Shown piece after piece: positions 6,954 to 12,413 of a DNA stretch of 12,413 nt (positions are counted from its first letter, which is position 1; every line of letters begins with the position of its first letter). The DNA lies in NCBI GenBank assembly GCA_003132085.1, contig PKWO01000573.1, positions 1-12,413 on the forward strand. Direction: 5' to 3'. The notes beneath the pieces were generated by a model. It did no database searches and was not told the origin of the DNA. It was given only the letters and a program-made list of their open reading frames with translations. Position numbers and translations under genes: made by a program. Source of the stretch: Oxalobacteraceae bacterium. Its GTDB lineage: Bacteria; Pseudomonadota; Gammaproteobacteria; Burkholderiales; Burkholderiaceae_D.

Positions 6954-7742
6954 TTATTTGGCAGCTTGTTCGATGGCGCTAACCAGACCGGATACGTCGG
7001 TCAGGAATGGCGTGTGGCCGGTGTTGAGCGTCAGTTCCAGGCGGACCGGGGTGGCGGCAACCATCTTCTGCTGCAGGTAAGGGCTGACGACCTGATCCTG
7101 CGCGGTGTGGATGTAGACCTTGTCGACCTTGCCGAAGCGCGCAGCAGTCAACTTCACCGGCGTGACGATAGGCGCCAGCGGCTCGTCGATGATCAGATCC
7201 GGCAGCACCTTGCGCAAACCTTCCGGTGCGCCGTTGGCGAACAGGTCGGCGCGGGCGGCGTAATTGACCGCGATCATGCCCTTGCCCTCATCAATCTGCA
7301 GCGCCGGACCGGCTTTGCTGTCGCGGTCCTGCTTCGCCAGCGACAGCATCGATTCACCATCCTGCGGCAGATAGGCGGCCAGATACACTGCCGTCTTGAT
7401 CTTAGCCGGGGCCGCTTCCGCCACCGCCGACACCGCGATGCCGCCAAAGCTGTGACCGACCAGTACCACCGGCTGCGATTCGCCGTCGATAGCCTTGAGC
7501 ACGGTGTCGCGATACACATCGCCGCTGACCAGGTTGGCCGCCAGAGGCGCGCTCGGGCGGCCAGGCAGATTGACGCTGATCACACGGTAGCCGTCGGCCT
7601 GCAGCTTGGCGCTGACGCCGTCCCAGATGTGCGCGTCTTCAAATGCGCCGTGGACGAGGGCAATAGCCGGCATTTCTGCAGCCATCGTTTGAGCGCCGAT
7701 CAGGGCGGCGGAAATCAGAATTAAACTGTTCAATGCTTTCAT
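6954..7742 (-). CDS. Exported alpha/beta hydrolase (hydrolase 3)
   Basis: A 262-residue alpha/beta hydrolase with a Sec signal peptide (MKALNSLILISAALIGAQTMAA, cleavage near residue 22), hence periplasmic. Motifs: AIALVHGAFEDAHIW (oxyanion hole), nucleophile S98 in GHSFGG, probable acid D216 (TAQDQVVSP) and base H243 (NTGHTPFL). It is more diverged from hydrolases 1 and 2 than they are from each other: PGRPSAPL replaces the P-x-TSL-x-DD segment, and the lid region is different. TAGGAG lies 6 bases before ATG. It is divergent from the AraC-type gene with only 64 bases between start codons, so that regulator is the obvious candidate for its control. Substrate unknown. Confidence 0.9.
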   Translation of the reverse strand: MKALNSLILISAALIGAQTMAAEMPAIALVHGAFEDAHIWDGVSAKLQADGYRVISVNLPGRPSAPLAANLVSGDVYRDTVLKAIDGESQPVVLVGHSFGGIAVSAVAEAAPAKIKTAVYLAAYLPQDGESMLSLAKQDRDSKAGPALQIDEGKGMIAVNYAARADLFANGAPEGLRKVLPDLIIDEPLAPIVTPVKLTAARFGKVDKVYIHTAQDQVVSPYLQQKMVAATPVRLELTLNTGHTPFLTDVSGLVSAIEQAAK

Positions 7743-7806
7743 GTCATACTCCTAGTAAGGGTTTGTGAGGGTGAGAACCACAAGACAAATGATAGGACGC
7801 AACGAC
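7743..7806. promoter_or_regulatory. Short divergent promoter region, hydrolase 3 / AraC-type regulator
   Basis: Only 64 bases separate the two start codons, so promoters and operators for both genes must overlap here or extend into the coding ends. No -35/-10 pair stands out. AGGA at 7794-7797 is the probable ribosome binding site for the plus-strand gene. Confidence 0.4.
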
Positions 7807-8823
7807 ATGATCAGCCATATCCAAGAGACCGCATTTTATGACCGATCGTCCGGAAAAATGCCGGACTATGGCATGGCGGCCACCCGCGCCGACGTCCTGT
7901 CCCAGGTGCTGACCTTGATACGGTTACATGGCGAGTTGGTGTATTCAGCGCGGCTGCGGGTGCCGTGGAGCATTGCTTTTCCCAAGGGGGCGGCGCATTT
8001 CTATTTCGTCGAGACCGGCACGATGTGGGTCAAGGCCTTGGGCGCCGAGCCGATTACCGTACGCCAGGGCGACATGCTGCTGCTGCCACATGGCACCGGC
8101 CATCTGATTTGCGACGACCCGGCCACGCCGCCGGCAGAAATCGGCAGCCTCATCGGCGAACACTTCGACCGCGACAAGTCGGTGCTCGATTACGGCGGCG
8201 ACGGCGCACCGACCCGCATCGTCGGCGGCCTGTTCCATTTCGAAGGGGGATCGCTGGCCGCCATCATGGCGGCCCTGCCCTTGGTGGTGCACATCCCTAG
8301 CGAAGAGGGCAAGACTCCAGACTGGCTGCACGCGCTGACCCATTTTCTGGTCAAGGAATCGCACGAGGTCGAACCCGGCTCGTCGCTGATGATTTCACGG
8401 CTGATTGATTTGCTGGTGATACGCACGCTGCGCACCTGGGCCGCCACCCAGACCCATCCAAGCAGTTGGGTCGGCGCACTGGGCGACGAACGCATCGGCC
8501 GCGCGCTGAGCGCCATCCATGCCGCGCCCTATCATCACTGGACCTTGGAAGGACTGGCCGGCATCGCCGTGATGTCGCGCTCGATTTTTGCCGAGCGCTT
8601 CACGGCGCGGGTCGGCGAGGCGCCATTGCAGTACGTCAAACGGTTGAAGTTGACGCTGGCAGCGGACATGCTCACCAGCGGCGGGCTGCGCGTCACCCAG
8701 GCGGCGGAACGCATCGGTTACGCATCGGACGCGGCCTTCAGCCGTGCCTTCAAGGCGCAGTTCGGCTACGCGCCGAGTGAAGCAAGCCAGCGTCAAGGCG
8801 CCGCCCTTGGTGATCGCCGATGA
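7807..8823 (+). CDS. AraC-family transcriptional regulator with N-terminal cupin domain
   Basis: A 338-residue protein. Residues about 28-215 form an AraC-binding cupin (HFYFVETGTMWVKAL, VRQGDMLLLPHGTGHLI). Residues about 228-330 form a two-part HTH_18 domain, with a first helix-turn-helix near LEGLAGIAVMSRSIFAERF and a second at VTQAAERIGYASDAAFSRAFKA. The layout fits the Cupin_6/AraC type that binds a small ligand in the cupin. The start at 7807 is preferred (AGGA 9 bases upstream). GTG 7765 and ATG 7789 are in frame but have poorer ribosome binding sites, and the extra residues would be charged and nonconserved-looking. It is divergent from hydrolase 3, which it probably regulates. The ligand is unknown but might be the hydrolase's substrate or product. 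Confidence 0.9.
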   Translation: MISHIQETAFYDRSSGKMPDYGMAATRADVLSQVLTLIRLHGELVYSARLRVPWSIAFPKGAAHFYFVETGTMWVKALGAEPITVRQGDMLLLPHGTGHLICDDPATPPAEIGSLIGEHFDRDKSVLDYGGDGAPTRIVGGLFHFEGGSLAAIMAALPLVVHIPSEEGKTPDWLHALTHFLVKESHEVEPGSSLMISRLIDLLVIRTLRTWAATQTHPSSWVGALGDERIGRALSAIHAAPYHHWTLEGLAGIAVMSRSIFAERFTARVGEAPLQYVKRLKLTLAADMLTSGGLRVTQAAERIGYASDAAFSRAFKAQFGYAPSEASQRQGAALGDRR

Positions 8824-8860
8824 GAAGGGCGTCTAGAGTGCAGTAGTAAAATTCATCCGG

Positions 8861-9010
8861 CGTGCTGCGGTCACGGCGGAGACGCTCGGAAATTGCAGTA
8901 ATCGAGCCGCGCTGGTCTTTGATTGCTCGAAACAGGGCCAAGCGGGCGACCGTCAGCAATTTGAGGACGTTGAAATGAGATTGACTGAAACAATAACAAC
9001 GTAACAACAT
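8861..9010 (-). pseudogene. Relic of a helix-turn-helix DNA-binding protein
   Basis: In the minus frame from 9010, residues about 13-50 read FNVLKLLTVARLALFRAI, then QRGSITAISERLRRDRST. This strongly resembles the HTH core of HVO_A0114/MarR-like DNA-binding proteins (LLRAI-x-GSI-x-A-x-LGRDRS). After RDRST the family would continue with a second helix and wing, but here the frame turns to unrelated sequence and runs into the AraC gene. The region before residue 12 is also not family-like. No ribosome binding site or full-length frame is present. It is most simply a decayed gene fragment, possibly once an antitoxin-type regulator. Recognition is by eye. Confidence 0.35.
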
Positions 9011-9095
9011 AAAAACGGAGGATTTCGTTTATACCCCGTCGAATTTCCGGTTGAAAAAACCGCTGACCGATGCCAGATCAGAAATTTTGTCAGTT

Positions 9096-9111
9096 ATTAC
9101 AACTCTGTAAT
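9096..9111 (+). promoter_or_regulatory. CusR-type box: ATTACA-N4-TGTAAT
   Basis: ATTACA-ACTC-TGTAAT is a perfect 6-4-6 inverted repeat, the same geometry as the E. coli CusR box (ATGACA-N4-TGTCAT). Its first base is 49 bases before a TAAAAT hexamer. It probably binds the response regulator encoded just downstream, giving autoregulation. Confidence 0.55.
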
Positions 9112-9144
9112 TTCTATGTCAGTACTCTGTTTAAAGTTCGACGC

Positions 9145-9150
9145 TAAAAT
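9145..9150 (+). promoter_or_regulatory. -10 element of the two-component operon
   Basis: TAAAAT matches the TATAAT consensus at 5 of 6 positions. The sequence 17 bases upstream does not resemble TTGACA, which fits an activator-dependent promoter driven from the box at 9096-9111. Confidence 0.45.
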
Positions 9151-9263
9151 GATCACATCAAATTGTCGATGCTGTACTGAATTGGAGTGTCGCCATTGAT
9201 GAACCTTGATTGTATTTAAGAACAAACGATAGTTTCGCTTGGCATTGCTTTCCGCAAGGTGGC

Positions 9264-9270
9264 AAAGGAG
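9264..9270 (+). promoter_or_regulatory. Shine-Dalgarno deciding a TTG start
   Basis: AAAGGAG abuts the ATG at 9271 with no spacing but stands 6 bases before TTG at 9277, the ideal distance. It therefore points to TTG as the true start of the response regulator. Confidence 0.6.
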
Positions 9271-9276
9271 ATGGAA

Positions 9277-9951
9277 TTGCGAATTCTTGTTATTGAAGAC
9301 GAACCAAAAACCGGTGACTATTTGCAGAACGGTCTGACTGAATCCGGATATATCACCGATTTGGCGCGAAACGGCATAGATGGGCTGCATCTTGCTCAAG
9401 AGGATAGTTACGACCTGATCATACTCGACGTGATGATGCCGGAAATGGACGGCTGGGAAGTGATGAAACGATTGGACAAGCGTGCCAACACCCCTGTTTT
9501 GTTTCTGACCGCCAGAGGAGAACTCGAAGATCGCCTTAAAGGATTGGAGCTTGGCGCAGACGACTACCTCGTCAAACCATTTTCCTTTGCGGAGTTGTTG
9601 GCCCGTATCCGTGTTGCATTGCGCCGAGGCGCTCAGGTCCGCCAGGAAGAGACGCTTGAAATAGACGACCTGAAAATTGACGTGCCTAAACGCCGAATTG
9701 AGCGAGGCGGTACACGTATCACATTGACGAACAAGGAATTCGCGCTATTGCATTTCTTTGTTACCCACATAGGCCAGGTGTTGTCGCGTTCGCTGATTGC
9801 ATCGCGTGTTTGGGATATGAATTTCGACAGCGACACGAACGTCGTCGACGTGGCAGTGAGGCGTTTGCGGCAAAAAATCGATGAACCTTTCACAACGCGC
9901 TTGATTCACACAGTGCATGGCGTCGGATACCGCTTTGAAGTTGGGACATGA
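9277..9951 (+). CDS. Heavy-metal-type response regulator (CusR/CopR/IrlR-like, OmpR family)
   Basis: A 224-residue protein if it starts at TTG 9277 (in-frame alternatives are GTG 9259 and ATG 9271). TTG is preferred because AAAGGAG is spaced correctly for it and the product then begins MRILVIEDE, as in the family. Receiver domain about 1-115: acidic pair E7/D8, phospho-acceptor D51 (IILDVMMPEMDGW), T78, K100 (YLVKPFSFAELLARIR). An OmpR/PhoB winged-helix domain follows at about 128-222. The stretch SLIASRVWDMNFDSDTN with VVDVAVRRLRQKID is very close to E. coli CusR. It is cotranscribed with the kinase gene (ATGA overlap). It likely binds the palindrome at 9096-9111 and related sites. The signal in this family is usually Cu/Ag or Zn/Cd/Co, but some members sense oxidants, so the inducer is open. 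Confidence 0.92.
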   Translation: MRILVIEDEPKTGDYLQNGLTESGYITDLARNGIDGLHLAQEDSYDLIILDVMMPEMDGWEVMKRLDKRANTPVLFLTARGELEDRLKGLELGADDYLVKPFSFAELLARIRVALRRGAQVRQEETLEIDDLKIDVPKRRIERGGTRITLTNKEFALLHFFVTHIGQVLSRSLIASRVWDMNFDSDTNVVDVAVRRLRQKIDEPFTTRLIHTVHGVGYRFEVGT

Positions 9952-11345
9952 GCAGATATTCACTGACTTTTCGTTTGGCGCTGCTGTTCGCGTCCTTGTC
10001 CTTTGTCGTTTTGGCTACAGTCGGCATTGCGCTGTATCGAGGATTGGAAGCTCAGTTGATCTTGCGCGACGATGCTGCTTTGGTAACGCGGGTCGATCAT
10101 ATTCGTATCTTATTGCAAGACGCCGATGTACTAGAGCTAATTCGTGACAAACCGCATATTTTTGAAAACATGTTGGGTAACAATGAGGCTTTGCTGCAGC
10201 TGAAGTTCGCGGGGAAAGCGCCGCTGATTGAAGTCAATCCAGGGCACGTGCGGATACCTGAATTGATACCAGTTTCCGCCGGCAAGGCTTTATCACTGAC
10301 GGCTGTGCATCATACTCAGGAAGCGGATGGCACACCCTTCATTGCGGTGGCGGCGTCCGCGCGCACCATGGATCCTCAGCGCGACCTGATTATCGTCTCC
10401 GGCCGTCAAATGACTGAGCGCACCCGACTACTCGCAGCCTATCGTGACCAAATCCTGCTGTTCGCCTTTGGCGCGGCCGTCCTGATCGCGCTAGCGGCTT
10501 TCCTGCTGGTGCGGCGCGCACTGGGGCCCTTGCGGCGATTGGCGGCGGAAACTGACTCTATCAACATCAAAAATTTATCTTCCCGTATCGATAATAGCGG
10601 CATGCCTGATGAACTTGCCCCTCTGGTCGACTCGTTCAATGCAATGCTGGATCGGCTGGTAACGGGCTTTGCCCAGCTGAGCCAGGTGTCCGCCGATATG
10701 GCCCATGACTTGCGCACCCCTATCGGCAATCTGCTCGGACAGACAGAAGTCGCCTTAAATCAGAGGCGAGGCGTCGAATACTATGAAAAACTGCTCGGCT
10801 CCAACTTCGAAGAACTGCAGCGTCTTTCCAAGATGACCGACAACATGTTGTTTTTGGCGCGAGCGGAAAATGCAGAAACGGCTATTGACCGAAAAATCCT
10901 GAATGTCTTTGATGAGTTGCAGCGAATAGGCGACTATTTCGAAGGTCTTGCAACTGAACGGGACCTTCGTCTGACAATCAGCGGTAATGGAACAGTTTTG
11001 GCGGATCCGATGTTGCTGCAGCGGGCAATGGCCAACCTGATCGCGAATGCGATTCGATATGCCGATCCTGATACGGATATCCTGCTGGTGTCTGAACAGC
11101 ATCGCGGGGGCACAACGCTAACCGTCGAGAACTGCGGACCTACTATTGAGGAAGCGCATTTAACGCGTATCTTCGATCGTTTCTATCGAGCTGATGCCGC
11201 TCGTCGCGGCTCTGCAGAAGCAAGCGGCCTGGGACTTTCTATCGTTCGTAGCATTATGATGCTGCACCACGGGTCCTACAAGGTCACTAGTCGCGAAGGG
11301 AAAACGAGGTTCACTCTCGAATTTCCCTTGAAGGCAAGCAAGTGA
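9948..11345 (+). CDS. Heavy-metal-type sensor histidine kinase (CusS/IrlS-like)
   Basis: A 465-residue inner-membrane kinase whose ATG overlaps the regulator's stop by 4 bases. Transmembrane segment 1 is about 9-30; the periplasmic sensor about 31-165; segment 2 about 168-188. A HAMP domain follows (RRALGPLRRLAAETDSI), then the H-box with phospho-acceptor H253 (SADMAHDLRTPIGNLLGQ). The N-box is at 361-371 (N363, N367), the G1-like box VENCGPTI at 393-400, the F-box IFDRFYRADAARR at 408-420, and the G2 box GLGLSIV at 427-433. The Asn in place of Asp in G1 is also seen in CusS. Length and order are normal for metal-sensor kinases. The sensor domain contains several histidines (51, 70, 100, 121, 122) but is not rich in Met or Cys, so the metal cannot be assigned. 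Confidence 0.92.
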   Translation: MSRYSLTFRLALLFASLSFVVLATVGIALYRGLEAQLILRDDAALVTRVDHIRILLQDADVLELIRDKPHIFENMLGNNEALLQLKFAGKAPLIEVNPGHVRIPELIPVSAGKALSLTAVHHTQEADGTPFIAVAASARTMDPQRDLIIVSGRQMTERTRLLAAYRDQILLFAFGAAVLIALAAFLLVRRALGPLRRLAAETDSINIKNLSSRIDNSGMPDELAPLVDSFNAMLDRLVTGFAQLSQVSADMAHDLRTPIGNLLGQTEVALNQRRGVEYYEKLLGSNFEELQRLSKMTDNMLFLARAENAETAIDRKILNVFDELQRIGDYFEGLATERDLRLTISGNGTVLADPMLLQRAMANLIANAIRYADPDTDILLVSEQHRGGTTLTVENCGPTIEEAHLTRIFDRFYRADAARRGSAEASGLGLSIVRSIMMLHHGSYKVTSREGKTRFTLEFPLKASK

Positions 11346-11377
11346 TTTTTTGCGCCGCTAGAAATTTGAAATGAAAT

Positions 11378-11421
11378 AGGGGAGTTCTTGTAACAAGATT
11401 GCGGCATTAGTGCTCTCCCCT
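11378..11421 (+). terminator. Weak candidate terminator after the kinase gene
   Basis: A perfect 7-bp GC-rich inverted repeat with a 30-base loop holding a nested 5-bp stem lies 33 bases after the stop codon. It is followed only by TCATTC, so a classical U-tract is missing. Confidence 0.25.
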
Positions 11422-11620
11422 TCATTCAATATTGGCAATAGGGCGCGGTCACCACCGCCACAACCGTGTCAATTACCCCTTTCATCGCTGCGGAATGTGC
11501 GCCGGGTTTATCGGCGGTCGGGTTTCTCGGCACTTTTTCTCGGCACCATTTCCTGATCTATCTATTGCGACGCGTGTCATGACTAGCGACATGCGTTGAA
11601 ATGCAATTCACAGCCAATAA

Positions 11621-11636
11621 ATTACAGAATCGTCAC
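11621..11636 (+). promoter_or_regulatory. Degenerate CusR-type box upstream of the czcE-like gene
   Basis: ATTACA-GAAT-CGTCAC keeps the left half-site exactly and GT-A of the right half. Its first base is 49 bases before the TATACT hexamer, exactly the spacing seen at the two-component promoter, and a TGTC at position +21 is also shared by both. A second overlapping candidate core, ACA-ATTT-TGT, lies at 11635-11644. Confidence 0.45.
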
Positions 11637-11669
11637 AATTTTGTCCATATTCCGTCATTGCTTCTTTTT

Positions 11670-11675
11670 TATACT
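11670..11675 (+). promoter_or_regulatory. -10 element of the czcE-like gene
   Basis: TATACT matches 5 of 6 consensus positions. No good -35 is present at 17 bases, as expected if the upstream box recruits an activator. Transcription would start about 60 bases before the ATG. Confidence 0.45.
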
Positions 11676-11745
11676 TCATATCGTCATAGCGAATTGAGAT
11701 TTTCTCATATTCGTGAATCATGACTCAATTTGAAGGAAACCAACC

Positions 11746-12087
11746 ATGTCCAAGTTAACACGTGCATCTATTATTTTTACCAACGTCGGCATTTTGATCG
11801 CCGCTTTTTCGATCAACGCAGGCGCCGCCGGCATTGCACCAAGCGCATTCGGCAGCATTGCACCTGCTGCGGCAGCGGCCCGCGAGATTACGATAACTCC
11901 ATCGACAAAATGGATCAACGTCACGAATGGCGAGACCGTTAGCTTTGTCGAAAATGGGAAAAAATTTACCTGGAACTTCAACGCTTACGATGGAGTTGAC
12001 TGCGATTTGAGCACTATCGCACCAAAAGAGCTTGGCTTTCCGAATGCACGCGTTTATATCGCACAAAACCCCACATATGCATCTTAA
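11746..12087 (+). CDS. CzcE-like periplasmic heavy-metal-binding protein
   Basis: A 113-residue precursor. Residues 1 to about 28 are a Sec signal peptide (hydrophobic core IIFTNVGILIAAF, cleavage near AGAA), then an Ala/Pro/Gly-rich linker to about 45. The mature core reads EITITPSTKWINVTNGETVSFV, GKKFTWNFNAYDG, DLSTIAPKELG and ends ARVYIAQNPTYAS, matching the CzcE family of small beta-rich periplasmic proteins. Cupriavidus CzcE binds copper and is encoded with the czc cobalt-zinc-cadmium determinant. AAGGAA lies 7 bases before ATG. It follows the metal-type two-component genes, and its promoter has a box with matching spacing. There is no czcCBA pump alongside. Whether it binds metal here is inferred. 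Confidence 0.8.
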   Translation: MSKLTRASIIFTNVGILIAAFSINAGAAGIAPSAFGSIAPAAAAAREITITPSTKWINVTNGETVSFVENGKKFTWNFNAYDGVDCDLSTIAPKELGFPNARVYIAQNPTYAS

Positions 12088-12146
12088 CGACCAACTGGCT
12101 TCAACAATGGATGAAAGCTAGGTTGCTCGCTCGTTGAAATTAGTTC

Positions 12147-12162
12147 ATTACCCCATGGTAAT
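12147..12162 (+). promoter_or_regulatory. Palindrome ATTACC-N4-GGTAAT upstream of hydrolase 4
   Basis: ATTACC-CCAT-GGTAAT is a perfect 6-4-6 inverted repeat sharing the ATTAC-N6-GTAAT frame of the box at 9096-9111. It lies 44 bases before the start codon of hydrolase 4. A weak -10 (TACACT, 12166-12171) starts 4 bases after it, so if that is the promoter the site would overlap its -35 region. Confidence 0.45.
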
Positions 12163-12206
12163 GGATACACTTTGAAATTGATTGAAATTTTTCTTGGGAA
12201 TACAAA

Positions 12207-12413
12207 ATGTCAAATAAACTTAAAGTTTACGCAGGCCTGTTGGCCTTGGTCGCTACGGCGCTGATTTCAAACGTCAGCCAGGCGCAAGCTGTCACCGGTG
12301 CGCGCAATGTTGTTCTTGTGCATGGCGCTTTTGCGGATGGCTCAAGCTGGTCAGAAGTCATTCCGCTATTGCAGCGCGCCGGCCTGCATGTAACCTCCGT
12401 GCAGAATCCATTG
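12207..12413 (+). CDS. Exported alpha/beta hydrolase (hydrolase 4), 3' truncated by window
   Basis: The first 69 residues of an alpha/beta hydrolase; the frame is open at the window end. A Sec signal peptide (MSNKLKVYAGLLALVATALI, cleavage near SQAQA) leads into ARNVVLVHGAFADGSSWSE, the family's first strand and oxyanion-hole HG motif, and then a segment close to hydrolase 1 (VIPLLQRAGLHVTSVQNPL). The nucleophile and the rest of the triad lie beyond the window. GGGAA is 6 bases before ATG. It lies 119 bases after the czcE-like gene in the same direction, with the palindrome at 12147-12162 in between. It may be read through from czcE or have its own regulated promoter. Confidence 0.88.
   Translation, partial: MSNKLKVYAGLLALVATALISNVSQAQAVTGARNVVLVHGAFADGSSWSEVIPLLQRAGLHVTSVQNPL

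Larger units (their letters stand above)
8824..9276. other. Intergenic region before the two-component operon
   Basis: It contains the HTH relic in its first half. It then becomes AT-rich and carries the palindrome at 9096-9111, a -10 hexamer at 9145-9150, and an apparent untranslated leader of about 120 bases before the TTG start. No other gene is seen. Confidence 0.5.
11346..11745. other. Intergenic region between kinase and czcE-like genes
   Basis: No gene seen. Near the kinase a 7-base stem (AGGGGAG 11378-11384 with CTCCCCT 11415-11421) encloses a smaller TCTTG/CAAGA stem and may act as a weak terminator. An 11-base direct repeat TTTCTCGGCAC occurs at 11523-11533 and 11536-11546. The last 125 bases are AT-rich and hold the candidate box and promoter of the czcE-like gene. 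Confidence 0.45.

Noticed and set aside
6795..7724. A 309-codon plus-strand open frame opposite hydrolase 3
   Set aside because: It is antisense to a clear signal-peptide alpha/beta hydrolase with a full catalytic motif set. The product is Arg/His/Gln-rich with no domain, typical of a GC-skew shadow frame.
9206..9233. TTGATT-N16-GATAGT as promoter of the two-component operon
   Set aside because: The TAAAAT at 9145 fits better, because its distance from the palindrome is reproduced exactly at the czcE-like promoter. The downstream pair could at most be secondary.
10337..10544. Possible loss of function in the kinase because the G1 box has Asn instead of Asp (ENCGPTI at residues 394-400)
   Set aside because: CusS-type kinases normally carry Asn there; the H, N, F and G2 boxes are intact, so it is not a defect.
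11523..11546. 11-base direct repeat TTTCTCGGCAC as the start of a CRISPR or iteron array
   Set aside because: Only two copies, 2 bases apart, with no further units; probably a local slippage duplication.
1..12413. tRNA, rRNA, insertion sequence, CRISPR array, phage or toxin-antitoxin operon
   Set aside because: No matching cloverleaf, transposase, terminal repeat pair, regular repeat array or intact toxin-antitoxin gene pair was found on reading the window; the only hint is the HTH relic at 8861-8971.

Overview
The window looks like chromosomal accessory DNA from a betaproteobacterium, probably Burkholderiales and perhaps Oxalobacteraceae (Collimonas/Herbaspirillum-like). That placement is inferred from family resemblance and the moderate-to-high GC of most genes, not from any marker gene. 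No rRNA, tRNA, insertion sequence, phage gene or CRISPR array is visible.

Layout. (1) 2-2089 (+): the 3' part of a large ATPase/TPR transcriptional regulator, cut by the window edge. (2) 2103-2756 (-): a NarL/LuxR-type response regulator convergent with it. (3) 2849-3595 (+): an MBL-fold metallo-hydrolase that has lost its N-terminal part. (4) 3767-7742 (-): four genes in one orientation, each separated by about 290-360 bases and each with its own ribosome binding site. Three are exported alpha/beta hydrolases (one a predicted lipoprotein with an overlapping 22-residue leader ORF) and one is an AhpD/carboxymuconolactone decarboxylase-like protein. (5) 7807-8823 (+): a cupin-AraC regulator divergent from the third hydrolase. 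(6) about 8861-9010 (-): a probable relic of a helix-turn-helix gene. (7) 9277-11345 (+): a CusR/CusS-like heavy-metal two-component system with a 4-base gene overlap. (8) 11746-12087 (+): a periplasmic CzcE-like metal-binding protein. (9) 12207-end (+): the start of a fourth exported alpha/beta hydrolase.

The most interesting signal is regulatory. A perfect ATTACA-N4-TGTAAT palindrome (the 6-4-6 geometry of the E. coli CusR box) precedes the two-component operon. A degenerate copy precedes the czcE-like gene at exactly the same distance (49 bases) from a good -10 hexamer. A third perfect palindrome, ATTACC-N4-GGTAAT, precedes the fourth hydrolase. This suggests a small local regulon in which a metal/redox-type two-component system controls itself, a CzcE-like periplasmic protein and perhaps an exported hydrolase. 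No RND efflux pump lies in the window.

The recurring theme is secreted alpha/beta hydrolases of one superfamily, mutually diverged, exported by Sec or as a lipoprotein, and each next to a different regulator. Their substrates cannot be read from the sequence.
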